The position numbers and the translations under genes were made by a program. The notes under the pieces are model-generated. The model saw only the letters and a list, made by a program, of their open reading frames with translations, searched no databases and had not been told where the DNA came from. From Herbaspirillum huttiense (GTDB taxonomy: Bacteria; Pseudomonadota; Gammaproteobacteria; Burkholderiales; Burkholderiaceae_D), in assembly GCF_004367745.1 (NCBI RefSeq), contig NZ_CP037993.1:2356001-2420000 (forward strand): a DNA stretch of 64,000 nucleotides, given 5' to 3'. This document shows, piece by piece, positions 53,302 to 61,467 of this stretch. The stretch's first letter is position 1. Every line of letters starts with the position of its first letter.

Positions 53302-54144
53302 ATGAGACTGGCGGAGATCGATCAGTACCTGAGCAGCAGCATTCCCAGCGAAGCCACCGGCTGGCGGCGCTTCGTGCTGGAGTTCCTCATGTTCGGCCTC
53401 AAGGAGGCGCGCTGCTGCCTGTTTGCGGGGCTGTTCTTTGCGGCCGTGTTCCTGATGCCGCGCGCCGGTCTGTTCGGCATTCCTCGCTATGACGCCTTGC
53501 TGCTCTTCGCCTTGCTGGTGCAGGTCTGGATGGTATCGACCCGCATCGAGACCATCGCCGAACTCAAGGCCATCAGCGTGTTCCACGTGGTCGGTTTTGC
53601 GCTGGAGGTGTTCAAGACCTCGGGGGCGATCCAGTCGTGGAGCTATCCTGACTTTGCCTATACCAAGCTGTTCGGGGTGCCGCTGTTCTCCGGCTTCATG
53701 TATGCCGCCGTGGGCAGCTACATCATCCAGGCCTGGCGGCTGTTCGACCTGCGCATCCAGCATCATCCCCCTTACTGGATGGCGACCCTGATCGCCTTGC
53801 TGATTTACGTCAATTTCTTCACCCATCACTACATCGGTGACTACCGCTGGTACCTGGCAGCCTGCGCGCTGGGCCTGTATGCGCGTTCCACGGTGCTGTT
53901 CCGTCCGCTGGACCGCGATCGCAAGATGCCGCTGCTGCTGGCGTTCCTGCTGATCGGATTCTTCATCTGGCTGGCCGAGAACATCAGTACCTTCTTCGGC
54001 ATCTGGCGCTACCCCAACCAGATGGGGGCCTGGTCCACCGTGCACCTGGGCAAGTGGAGCGCCTGGTCGCTGTTGGTCATGATGACCTTTACCATCGTGG
54101 TGCATCTCAAGCATATCCGCAGCAAGATTCATATCGCCCACTAA
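53302..54144 (+). CDS. DUF817 integral membrane protein
   Basis: The 280-residue product has about eight hydrophobic segments and belongs to the DUF817 family, with FLMFGLKEARCCLFAGLFFA, GAIQSWSYPDFAYTKLFGVP and FFIWLAENISTFFGIWRYPN. The function is not known. It lies 16 bases after moeA and 28 before moaD, so it is probably co-transcribed with the molybdopterin genes, but no functional link follows from the sequence. Confidence 0.8.
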   Translation: MRLAEIDQYLSSSIPSEATGWRRFVLEFLMFGLKEARCCLFAGLFFAAVFLMPRAGLFGIPRYDALLLFALLVQVWMVSTRIETIAELKAISVFHVVGFALEVFKTSGAIQSWSYPDFAYTKLFGVPLFSGFMYAAVGSYIIQAWRLFDLRIQHHPPYWMATLIALLIYVNFFTHHYIGDYRWYLAACALGLYARSTVLFRPLDRDRKMPLLLAFLLIGFFIWLAENISTFFGIWRYPNQMGAWSTVHLGKWSAWSLLVMMTFTIVVHLKHIRSKIHIAH

Positions 54145-54172
54145 GGGCCTGCTGCCACCCTCAAGGAAATCC

Positions 54173-54430
54173 ATGAAAATCGAACTTCGTTTCTTCGCCA
54201 GCGTGCGCGAAGCCCTGCAGACCTCGCAGGAAATCATCGAGCTGCCGGACAGCGTCAAGACCGTCGGCGACGTGCGTGCCTTCCTGATGGGCCGTGGCGG
54301 CATCTGGGCCGAAGTGCTCGGCCCCGAAAAGAATTTGCGCATGGCCTACGACCATGAAATGACGGAGGCCGATACAGAGGTCGTCGATGGCGGCGAAGTG
54401 GCCTTCTTCCCGCCCGTCACCGGAGGCTGA
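54173..54430 (+). CDS. moaD: Molybdopterin synthase small subunit MoaD
   Basis: MoaD carries the C-terminal thiocarboxylate that supplies sulfur to molybdopterin. The 85-residue ubiquitin-like protein begins MKIELRFFASVREALQTSQE and ends VAFFPPVTGG with the required Gly-Gly. AAGGAA lies seven bases before the ATG. Its partner moaE is over 2 kb away, past a methyltransferase and a permease. Confidence 0.96.
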   Translation: MKIELRFFASVREALQTSQEIIELPDSVKTVGDVRAFLMGRGGIWAEVLGPEKNLRMAYDHEMTEADTEVVDGGEVAFFPPVTGG

Positions 54431-54431
54431 G

Positions 54432-55085
54432 GTGAGCCCCCGCCGCGATCCCGTAGCCGGCACCATTGCGCATTACAGCAGCCATGCCGAGAGCTTTCGC
54501 GAAGGGACCTGGGATCATGACGTCAGCCAGAACATGGCAGCCCTGCTGGACGCACTGCACGCCAGGGCGGGAGCCGCCGGGCAGGGACCGTTCACGATCC
54601 TCGATGTCGGCTGTGGTCCGGGGCGCGACCTGATCGAATTCACCCGGCGCGGCCACGTGGCAGTGGGCCTGGACGGCACTGCCGAGTTCGTCGAAATGGC
54701 GCGAGCGGCCAGCGGCTGCGAAGTCCTGCACCAGGACTTCCTGCAACTGGATCTGCCGGTGGCGCGCTTCGACGGGATCTTTGCCAATGCCTCGCTGTTC
54801 CATGTGCCGGCGGTGCATTTGCCGCGCGTGCTGGGGCAGTTGCATGCCAGCCTGAAGCCGGGCGGCATCCTCTTCAGTTCCAATCCACGCGGCAATGACC
54901 TGGAAGGCTGGAGCGGTCCGCGTTATGGCGTCTGGCATAGCCTGGAAGGCTGGCGTCGCTACCTGCAGCCAGCAGGTTTCATTGAATTGCGGCATTATTA
55001 CCGCCCTGACGGTTTGCCGCGCGAGCAGCAGCCGTGGCTGGCCAGCGTCTGGCAAAAGACGGAAGACCCGCATCCAGCGGGCTGA
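54432..55085 (+). CDS. Class I SAM-dependent methyltransferase
   Basis: The 217-residue product has the SAM-binding motif ILDVGCGPGRDLIEFTRRGH and GLDGTAEFVEMARAASGCEV, followed by a DFLQLDLPVARFDGIFANAS region and LKPGGILFSSNPRG. This is a small-molecule type class I methyltransferase of the MT_11/25 group; the substrate is unknown. It starts with GTG at 54432, one base after the moaD stop, so it is translationally coupled to moaD. A start further upstream would overlap moaD. Confidence 0.85.
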   Translation: MSPRRDPVAGTIAHYSSHAESFREGTWDHDVSQNMAALLDALHARAGAAGQGPFTILDVGCGPGRDLIEFTRRGHVAVGLDGTAEFVEMARAASGCEVLHQDFLQLDLPVARFDGIFANASLFHVPAVHLPRVLGQLHASLKPGGILFSSNPRGNDLEGWSGPRYGVWHSLEGWRRYLQPAGFIELRHYYRPDGLPREQQPWLASVWQKTEDPHPAG

Positions 55086-55216
55086 GATTGACCATTCGGA
55101 ATCCCGATTCTTTGGGAGGAGACCAGGCCTGCGCCAAACAGGTCTGCGGAGGGGGTGCAAAAGACATCGTTCAATGAAGCGATGCGCATTCATCCACACC
55201 TGTAGAAGGATCTATC

Positions 55217-56587
55217 TTGATTTCGACCCATCTGGCCGCCTGGGCGGCCCAGGACACGCAGTTGCTGCTGGTGACGCTGGCGGCACTGGTCACCATCGTG
55301 GTGCTGATCAGTTTCCTGTCCATCGCACCTTTCCTGTCCATCCTCATCGGTACCTTCGTGGCCGGCATCGGTGCCGGCCTGCCGCTGGAAGACATTGCCA
55401 AAGCCTTCAGCAAAGGGGCCGGCAGCCTGCTCGGCGAAGCCGGCATCATCATCGCGCTGGGGGCCATGCTGGGCGCGCTCATGGCCGAATCGGGCGCAGC
55501 CGACCGCATCGTCAATACCCTGCTGCGCTATGCGCGCGGCAGCATCATCCCCTGGATGATGGCGCTGGTGGCGCTGGTGGTTGGCCTCCCGCTGTTCTTC
55601 GAAGTGGGGCTGGTGATGATGGCACCGATCATCTTCGTGATGGCACGCCGTTCCGAACTGCCCATCATGCGCGTGGCCATTCCAGCACTGGCCGGCATGA
55701 CTACTTTGCACGCGCTGCTGCCGCCGCATCCGGGCCCGCTGATCGCCGTGTCCGCGCTGCACGCCGACCTGGGCACGACCATGCTGCTGGGCTTCATCGT
55801 GGCCATTCCGGCAGTGATCATTGCCGGTCCCCTGTACGGCAACTTCATCGCGCCGCGCCTGAACCTGGCTGAACCGGATCAGATCGGCAAACTGTTCAGC
55901 GCCCGTGAAGGCCAGTCGCAGCCCAGCTTCCTGGTGGCGCTGGTGACCATCCTGCTGCCGGTGGTGCTGATGCTGGGCCGCACCGTGGCGCGCATCTGGG
56001 TCACGCCCAAGACCGAGCTGTTTGAAATGCTCAATTTCTTCGGCGAACCCATCATCGCGCTGACCGTGACGGTGCTGTTTGCGGTGGTGGTGCTGGGCTG
56101 GGGGCAGGGCAGCAGCCGCTTTGAAGTTGGTGCCACGCTGCGCCGCGCCTTGCCGCCCATCGCCGGTCTGTTGCTGACCATCGGTGCGGGTGGCGGACTG
56201 AAGCAGACCCTGCTGTCGGCCGGTATCAGCGACACCATCACCAAGATCGCCGATGGCACCCACATGCCGTTGATCTTGCTGGCCTGGATCATTGCCGTGG
56301 CGCTGCGCCAGGCCACCGGCTCGGCCACTGTCGCAACGACTGCTACGGCCGGTATCGTGGCGCCGCTGGTGGCGGGCCTCTCTGCCACCCACAACTCGCT
56401 CATGGCACTGGCCATCGGGGCTGGCTCGGTGTTCTTCTGTCACGTCAATGACGCCGGCTTCTGGATGGTCAAGGAATACTTCGGGCTGAACCTGAAGCAG
56501 ACCCTGGCTACATGGTCGGTGATCCAGACGCTGGTCTCGGTGATCGGGCTGGGCATGACGCTGCTGTTGTGGGGACTGCTGGTGTAA
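55217..56587 (+). CDS. GntP-family gluconate-type permease
   Basis: The 456-residue membrane protein matches the gluconate:H+ symporter family, with LSIAPFLSILIGTFVAGIGA, GEAGIIIALGAMLGALMAES and TGSATVATTATAGIVAPLVA, and about 12 hydrophobic segments. Substrate could be gluconate or another sugar acid; neighbours do not decide it. It begins with TTG at 55217, with AAGGA six bases upstream. It lies between a methyltransferase and moaE, with 131 bases before it. Confidence 0.9.
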   Translation: MISTHLAAWAAQDTQLLLVTLAALVTIVVLISFLSIAPFLSILIGTFVAGIGAGLPLEDIAKAFSKGAGSLLGEAGIIIALGAMLGALMAESGAADRIVNTLLRYARGSIIPWMMALVALVVGLPLFFEVGLVMMAPIIFVMARRSELPIMRVAIPALAGMTTLHALLPPHPGPLIAVSALHADLGTTMLLGFIVAIPAVIIAGPLYGNFIAPRLNLAEPDQIGKLFSAREGQSQPSFLVALVTILLPVVLMLGRTVARIWVTPKTELFEMLNFFGEPIIALTVTVLFAVVVLGWGQGSSRFEVGATLRRALPPIAGLLLTIGAGGGLKQTLLSAGISDTITKIADGTHMPLILLAWIIAVALRQATGSATVATTATAGIVAPLVAGLSATHNSLMALAIGAGSVFFCHVNDAGFWMVKEYFGLNLKQTLATWSVIQTLVSVIGLGMTLLLWGLLV

Positions 56588-56654
56588 CGCCGCTGCACTC
56601 GCGGACGGGCTGGCGCTGGTAGAATCGCAGCCTGCATTCATTTCCTGTTGAATC

Positions 56655-57107
56655 ATGCCCGTCCGCGTCCAGACTGCCGATTTCGATCTCTCCACTGAAG
56701 TGGCGCAGTTGCGCCTGGCCAATCCGCGCGTCGGCGCGGTGGTCAGTTTCGTGGGTACCGTGCGCGATCTCAACGATGGCGCGGCGGTCTCGGAGATGGA
56801 ACTGGAACATTATCCGGCCATGACCGAGCGGGCCCTGGAGCAGATCGTGGAACAAGCCAAGGCACGCTGGCCCATCTTCGATGCGCTGGTGATTCATCGC
56901 GTCGGCCCGATGCAGCCGGGCGAGCAGATCGTGCTGGTGGCGGTGACCTCACCGCATCGGGGCGAAGCCTTTGCCGCCTGCGAATTCATCATGGATTACC
57001 TCAAGACCCAGGCCCCGTTCTGGAAGAAAGAGCAAACACCCGACGGTGCCCGCTGGGTCGATGCCCGCGAAAGCGACGACACGGCGCTGGCCAAGTGGGC
57101 GCAATAA
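56655..57107 (+). CDS. moaE: Molybdopterin synthase catalytic subunit MoaE
   Basis: MoaE converts precursor Z to molybdopterin with MoaD. The 150-residue product has VGAVVSFVGTVRDLND, LEHYPAMTERALEQIVEQ, VIHRVGPMQPGEQIVLVAV and HRGEAFAACEFIMDYLKT, then the catalytic Lys region APFWKKEQTPDGARWVDARE. All catalytic positions are present. It lies 67 bases after the permease. Confidence 0.95.
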   Translation: MPVRVQTADFDLSTEVAQLRLANPRVGAVVSFVGTVRDLNDGAAVSEMELEHYPAMTERALEQIVEQAKARWPIFDALVIHRVGPMQPGEQIVLVAVTSPHRGEAFAACEFIMDYLKTQAPFWKKEQTPDGARWVDARESDDTALAKWAQ

Positions 57108-57171
57108 GTCAGCATCGCCCGGGACACTGATCCCGGCGACGCCATCAACGGCACAAAGGGGGATTTTCGTC

Positions 57172-58518
57172 TTGCCATTCACTTTCCGCTTTCCCCGCAT
57201 CCCGGGTCTGCCCACGACGGCCACGGCTCCGTTCTGTCCTTCCGAAGTTGCCGGTACCGTCAACGTGCCGCGTGGTGCTTCGGTCTGGCAGAAGCTGCGC
57301 ATCTATGTCGGGCCCGGTCTGCTGGTCTCGATCGGCTACATGGATCCGGGCAACTGGGCCACGTCCATCCAGGCGGGTTCGCAGTTTGGTTATCAGCTGC
57401 TGTTCGTGGTGATGCTCTCCAGCCTGGCCGCCATCGTGCTGCAATGCCTGTGCGCGCGGCTGGGCATCGCCACCGGCAAGGATCTGGCGGTGCATTCGCG
57501 CGAGCACTATCCGCCCGCCGTGGGCAAGGGCATGTGGGTGCTGGCCGAACTCTCGATCATCGCCTGCGACCTGGCCGAGGTGCTGGGCTGCGCGCTGGCC
57601 TTCAACCTGCTGCTGGGGGTGTCGTTGCCGGTGGGCGTGCTGTTGACCGCGCTGGATACGCTGATCGTGCTGGGCTTGAAGGGAAGGGGATTTCGCCAGG
57701 TCGAGGCCATCATCCTGGGCCTGGTCATCACCATCGCCGCCTGCCTGCTGGCGCAACTGGCCTTCGTCAAGGCGGACTGGCACGAGGTGATGCAGGGCTT
57801 CGTCCCCTCGCTGCAGGCCATTTCCAGCCGCGAGCCGCTGTACCTGGCCATCGGCATCATCGGTGCCACGGTGATGCCGCACAATCTCTACCTGCATTCC
57901 TCCATCGTCCAGACCCGCAGCGTGCAGCGCGATCCGGCCTCGCTGCTGGAGGCGGTGCGCTATACGCGGGTCGATACCACGGTGTCGCTGCTGATCGCCA
58001 TGGTCATCAACGCCACCATCCTGATCCTGGCGGCATCGGCCTTCCACAAGAGCGGCAATACGCAGGTTGCCGAGCTCGATCAGGCCTATCACCTGCTGGA
58101 CCCGATTACCGGCTCGGCCATGGCGGCCATTCTGTTTGGGGTAGGCTTGTTCGCCTCAGGACAGAGTTCGACCTTCACCGGCACCATTGCCGGGCAGGTC
58201 ATCATGGAAGGTTTCCTGAAACTGAAGATTCCCTGCTGGCAGCGACGGGTCATCACCCGCGCGCTGGCCCTGGTACCGGCGCTGATCGGCGTGCTCACGC
58301 TGGGACCGCATTCGGTGGGCAAGCTGCTGGTCGCCAGCCAGGTGGTGCTGTCGCTGCAGCTGCCCTTTGCCATGTATCCGCTGATCCGCCTCACCAGCCG
58401 CCGCGATCTGATGGGCGACCTGGTCAACCGCTGGTGGGTGAGCGCATTGGCCTGGCTGCTCTTCGTGACCATTTCGGGGGCCAATGTGTGGCTGGTGTGG
58501 CAGGTGTTTGCAGAGTAG
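57172..58518 (+). CDS. mntH: Nramp-family divalent metal transporter (MntH-like)
   Basis: Nramp proteins import Mn2+ or Fe2+ with protons. The 448-residue product has 11 or so membrane helices and the family motifs GYMDPGNWATSIQAGSQFGY (metal-binding Asp-Pro-Gly-Asn) and TVMPHNLYLHSSIVQTRSVQ (Met-Pro-His). The likely start is TTG 57172, with AAGGGGG about 10 bases upstream; the open frame reaches back into moaE. A CCGGGA/TCCCGG hairpin lies at 57119-57136, between moaE and this gene; I see no manganese riboswitch. Confidence 0.92.
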   Translation: MPFTFRFPRIPGLPTTATAPFCPSEVAGTVNVPRGASVWQKLRIYVGPGLLVSIGYMDPGNWATSIQAGSQFGYQLLFVVMLSSLAAIVLQCLCARLGIATGKDLAVHSREHYPPAVGKGMWVLAELSIIACDLAEVLGCALAFNLLLGVSLPVGVLLTALDTLIVLGLKGRGFRQVEAIILGLVITIAACLLAQLAFVKADWHEVMQGFVPSLQAISSREPLYLAIGIIGATVMPHNLYLHSSIVQTRSVQRDPASLLEAVRYTRVDTTVSLLIAMVINATILILAASAFHKSGNTQVAELDQAYHLLDPITGSAMAAILFGVGLFASGQSSTFTGTIAGQVIMEGFLKLKIPCWQRRVITRALALVPALIGVLTLGPHSVGKLLVASQVVLSLQLPFAMYPLIRLTSRRDLMGDLVNRWWVSALAWLLFVTISGANVWLVWQVFAE

Positions 58519-58540
58519 TAAAAAGCCATTTGCGCATCAA

Positions 58541-58582
58541 ACTATCACGATTGCCCTGGCTTTTCGGTTCAATAATGATAGT
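58541..58582. promoter_or_regulatory. Inverted repeat ahead of hipA, candidate autoregulatory operator
   Basis: Perfect 7-base arms ACTATCA (58541-58547) and TGATAGT (58576-58582) flank 28 bases. The right arm overlaps a TATGAT -10-like element (58582-58587), so antitoxin binding there could shut the promoter. HipB operators in enterics are also inverted pairs. The site is inferred, not shown. Confidence 0.5.
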
Positions 58583-58593
58583 ATGATGTGTAT

Positions 58594-59883
58594 ATGAAGA
58601 CTTCCTGCACACTTCAAGTTCATATCGACGGGGCCTGGCGGCAGGCCGGTGCGTTGTCACTGACTGCGCCGGTCGAGCTGGGCATGGCGGCCTCGACTTA
58701 CTTCAGCTATGAAGCCGTGCACGCCATCGATTACATGGGCAGGCGCGATGCTGCGGCCTTGTCGGTGAACGTGCCGGTGGGGTTGGAGAGCCTGAGCGAA
58801 GCGCGCTGGCCAGCTTGCCTGATCGATCTGCTGCCGCAAGGTTATGGCCGTGGCGAGCTGTTGCGCCAGCTGGGGCTGGATGAACGCGCCGAAGCCGGCG
58901 CCGACTGGCCGCTGCTGTGTGCGGGCGCGGGCAATCCCATCGGCAACCTGCGCGTGCAGGAAGCCTGGGAGTGGGTGCAGGCGCGCAGCGGACCGCAACT
59001 GCGCGGCTTTGCGATGGAGGACATCGCTGCACGCTCCGAAGACTTCAATGAATACCTCGCCCAGCATGGCCTGTTCCTGGCGGGCTCGTCGGGGGTACAG
59101 GGCGAGTGGCCCAAGATCCTGCTCACCCGTGCCCGCGATGGCCTGTTCTACCTCGACCACGCCTTGCCCGATGAGCAGGCCGAGCGCCATTACATCGTCA
59201 AGTTTGGACGCGGGCCCGACCCGGATCTGGCCGACATCCTGCGTCTGGAGGCACCCTACATGCAATTGGCGATGCACCTGGGCCTGAAGGTCCACGGCGC
59301 GCTGGAACTGCATGGCAAGGCCTTGTTCATCCCCCGTTTTGACCGCGAAGTGCGCGGGACCGAAGTCGTACGCCACGCCCAGGAAAGCATTGCTTCCCTG
59401 TGCGGCGTGACGGGCTTTGCGGCCATCCCGTCACACAATGTTGTCTGCGCCAGGTTGGGTGAAGTCGCCACCGATCCGCTGCCCGAGATCATCGAATACC
59501 TGAAGCGCGACATCGCCAACATCGTCCTGCGCAACAAGGACAATCACGCCCGCAATACCGCCATCCGGCGCGATGCACAGGGGCGAATCAGCCTGACGCC
59601 GCTGTTCGACTTCGCCCCGATGTGGCTGCATCCCGATGGCATTGCACGGCGCATGCGCTGGGAACGCGACGATGGTGGCTCACCGCAGTGGGCCAGCGTC
59701 ATCACGCAGGCCTGCGAAGCCGCGCAGATCGAACAGGAGCCGGTCAGATCGGCCGTGCGCGAGATGGCATCGCCGCTGGCGGACCTGCTGCCATATGGCC
59801 GCAGCCTGGGTATCGAAAGCACTTTCCTCGACCCGCTGGCCGCCACCGTGGACCAGGTGCGGGCAAAGCTGGAGGCGCTCTGA
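58594..59883 (+). CDS. HipA-family kinase toxin (YjjJ/HipA-like)
   Basis: HipA toxins phosphorylate translation or other factors and induce persistence. The 429-residue product has the kinase core: ATP-contact IVKFGRGPDP (Lys203), SHNVVCARLGEVATDPLPE, catalytic Asp316 in VLRNKDNHARNTAI and the metal-binding Asp339 in SLTPLFDFAPMW. The N-terminal 140 residues match the HipA N-domain only loosely. It lacks an N-terminal HTH. ATG 58594 is used; a GTG two codons upstream is possible. It precedes the HTH antitoxin gene, opposite to hipBA order, and may be almost leaderless. Confidence 0.85.
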   Translation: MKTSCTLQVHIDGAWRQAGALSLTAPVELGMAASTYFSYEAVHAIDYMGRRDAAALSVNVPVGLESLSEARWPACLIDLLPQGYGRGELLRQLGLDERAEAGADWPLLCAGAGNPIGNLRVQEAWEWVQARSGPQLRGFAMEDIAARSEDFNEYLAQHGLFLAGSSGVQGEWPKILLTRARDGLFYLDHALPDEQAERHYIVKFGRGPDPDLADILRLEAPYMQLAMHLGLKVHGALELHGKALFIPRFDREVRGTEVVRHAQESIASLCGVTGFAAIPSHNVVCARLGEVATDPLPEIIEYLKRDIANIVLRNKDNHARNTAIRRDAQGRISLTPLFDFAPMWLHPDGIARRMRWERDDGGSPQWASVITQACEAAQIEQEPVRSAVREMASPLADLLPYGRSLGIESTFLDPLAATVDQVRAKLEAL

Positions 59884-60171
59884 ATGGACAAACGCTTCAA
59901 GCCCCTGAGCGCCATCGAGCAGATGGAAGAGCGCCGCGCACTCTTCGATGAACTGGCTGCCGATCCCACGTTGCCGGTGCCGGCCGTGGTCCGCAAGATC
60001 CGCACCACCTTGCGTCTGACCATCGCCGAATATGCCAAGGTGTGCGGCGTATCGGCCCGCACCCTGCAGGACATCGAACGGGGTGAATCCAGTCCCACCC
60101 TGGCCACGGCCGACAAGCTGCTCAAGCCGGTAGGCATGTGCGTCGGTGCCGTCATGCGCAAGCGTCCATAA
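59884..60171 (+). CDS. Xre-family HTH protein, probable antitoxin
   Basis: The 95-residue product has an HTH_3 domain at about residues 38-80 (TTLRLTIAEYAKVCGVSART then LQDIERGESSPTLATADKLL) with an N-terminal charged arm. It starts with the base immediately after the hipA-like stop, so the two are coupled, and it should neutralise the kinase and bind the upstream repeat. A terminator on the opposite strand follows. Functional pairing is inferred from adjacency. Confidence 0.85.
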   Translation: MDKRFKPLSAIEQMEERRALFDELAADPTLPVPAVVRKIRTTLRLTIAEYAKVCGVSARTLQDIERGESSPTLATADKLLKPVGMCVGAVMRKRP

Positions 60172-60196
60172 AAAAAGCGACCTGTCGCCAGGTCGC
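60170..60196 (-). terminator. Terminator of the minus-strand aromatic acid efflux operon
   Basis: GCGACCT (60177) pairs with AGGTCGC (60190) around GTCGCC, and on the minus strand is followed by TTTTTTT. It lies about 28 bases after the AaeA-like stop. Confidence 0.88.
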
Positions 60197-60224
60197 CTCA
60201 TCGTTTCATCTCACTGCAACGTCA

Positions 60225-61199
60225 TCAATTCTTTGCCACCGCCTGCTGCTTGCCGCTGCCCGGCTCCAGCACCACCGTGCAGGTCAGCCCCGAGGCCAGC
60301 AAGACGTTTTCCGGCACCTTGTCCAGGTGGATGCGCACCGGGATGCGCTGGGCCAGGCGTACCCAGTTGAAGGTCGGGTTGACGTCGGCCGTCAGTTCGC
60401 GGCTCTGCGGGTTGTCGCGGTCATAGATGCCGCGGGCGATGCTGTCCACGTGGCCTTCCATGGATGCGCCGTTGATCAGCTGGATCTTGGCGCGGTCGCC
60501 GATGGACAGGAGTGGCAGCTTGGTTTCTTCGAAATAGGCATAGACCCAGAAGGAATGGCTGTCGATCACCGCGATCTTGGCTGCACCGGCGGCCGCATAG
60601 TCGCCCCGGCGCACGCTCAGGTTGGTGATGTAGCCATCCACGGGCGAAAAGACCTTGGTGCGTTCCAGGTTCAGCTTGGCCGTATCGCGCTGCGACAACG
60701 CGGCCTGGTATTGCGCCTGCGCTCCCTGGAATTGGGCCTGGGCAGCTTCCAGCTGGGCTTGCGAGGCGGTGACCTGGCTGCCGGCATCTTCGCGGGCTTC
60801 GCGCGAGACCACCAGCGCATCCACGTCGGCACGGCGGCGGGCTTGCGCACGACGCATGTTCAGGTCGGCGCGGCGCGCTTCCACTTCCGCCTTGCGCACG
60901 TCCAGATCGGCCTTGCGCGCCGTGACGGCAGCCTCCGCCTGCTGCAGCGCCAGGGTGTAGCGGGCCGGGTCGATTTCCATCAGCAGGTCGCCTTTCTTGA
61001 CCAGCTGGTTGTCGCGCACCGGCAAGGCCACTACCTGCCCCGAGACATCGGGGGCGATATTGACCACGTCGGCGCGCACGCGGCCGTCACGGGTCCAGGG
61101 GGAATGCATGTAGTGCTGCCACAGGCTCCAGGCCAGCAGGATGGCCAGCAGGAAGATGGCCGTGGTGATGAGAACGCGGAAGATCGATTTGACCGGCAT
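60225..61199 (-). CDS. HlyD-family efflux adaptor, AaeA-like
   Basis: This 324-residue membrane fusion protein has one N-terminal membrane segment (about residues 8-27), lipoyl halves around residues 48-75 and 200-215 (TKVFSPVDGYITNLSVRRGD) and a Gln/Ala/Arg-rich helical hairpin between them. Its partners are the DUF1656 and FUSC proteins encoded just upstream, so it matches the AaeA role in aromatic carboxylic acid export. The last gene of its operon, it ends at a clear terminator. Confidence 0.9.
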   Translation of the reverse strand: MPVKSIFRVLITTAIFLLAILLAWSLWQHYMHSPWTRDGRVRADVVNIAPDVSGQVVALPVRDNQLVKKGDLLMEIDPARYTLALQQAEAAVTARKADLDVRKAEVEARRADLNMRRAQARRRADVDALVVSREAREDAGSQVTASQAQLEAAQAQFQGAQAQYQAALSQRDTAKLNLERTKVFSPVDGYITNLSVRRGDYAAAGAAKIAVIDSHSFWVYAYFEETKLPLLSIGDRAKIQLINGASMEGHVDSIARGIYDRDNPQSRELTADVNPTFNWVRLAQRIPVRIHLDKVPENVLLASGLTCTVVLEPGSGKQQAVAKN

Positions 61200-61266
61200 G
61201 ATGAACTACTCCTGATTGTTTCTTTATCTTTTCGTAAGGGATGAGTACGCAAGGAAGTGCGGTGCG

Positions 61267-61467
61267 CTAGCGATACACCGCCAGCCCCAGCAAGGACGCC
61301 AGACAGACGAACAGGCTGACCCGGAACAAGGCGGGGTGCCAGGTCAGCTCGTAGAAGCCGAAGCGCACCAGCACGCGGTCGGCCAGCATGGCCAGCACGG
61401 CGGCTACCACCGCCAGAAGCAGGACGGTCGGAATATAGGCGTCGAAGAAGGAAATCTCACGTGGCAT
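61267..61467 (-). CDS. DUF1656 small membrane protein, AaeX-like
   Basis: The 66-residue product MPREISFFDAYIPTVLLLAV has two hydrophobic helices and matches DUF1656 (AaeX), a small partner of FUSC-type pumps. Its start overlaps the end of the FUSC gene by 11 bases. A longer frame upstream is the FUSC gene in another frame. Confidence 0.87.
   Translation of the reverse strand: MPREISFFDAYIPTVLLLAVVAAVLAMLADRVLVRFGFYELTWHPALFRVSLFVCLASLLGLAVYR

Noticed and set aside
57119-57136. Hairpin ahead of the Nramp gene as a manganese riboswitch
   Set aside because: Only a 6-bp stem is present, without the conserved loops of the yybP-ykoY class.
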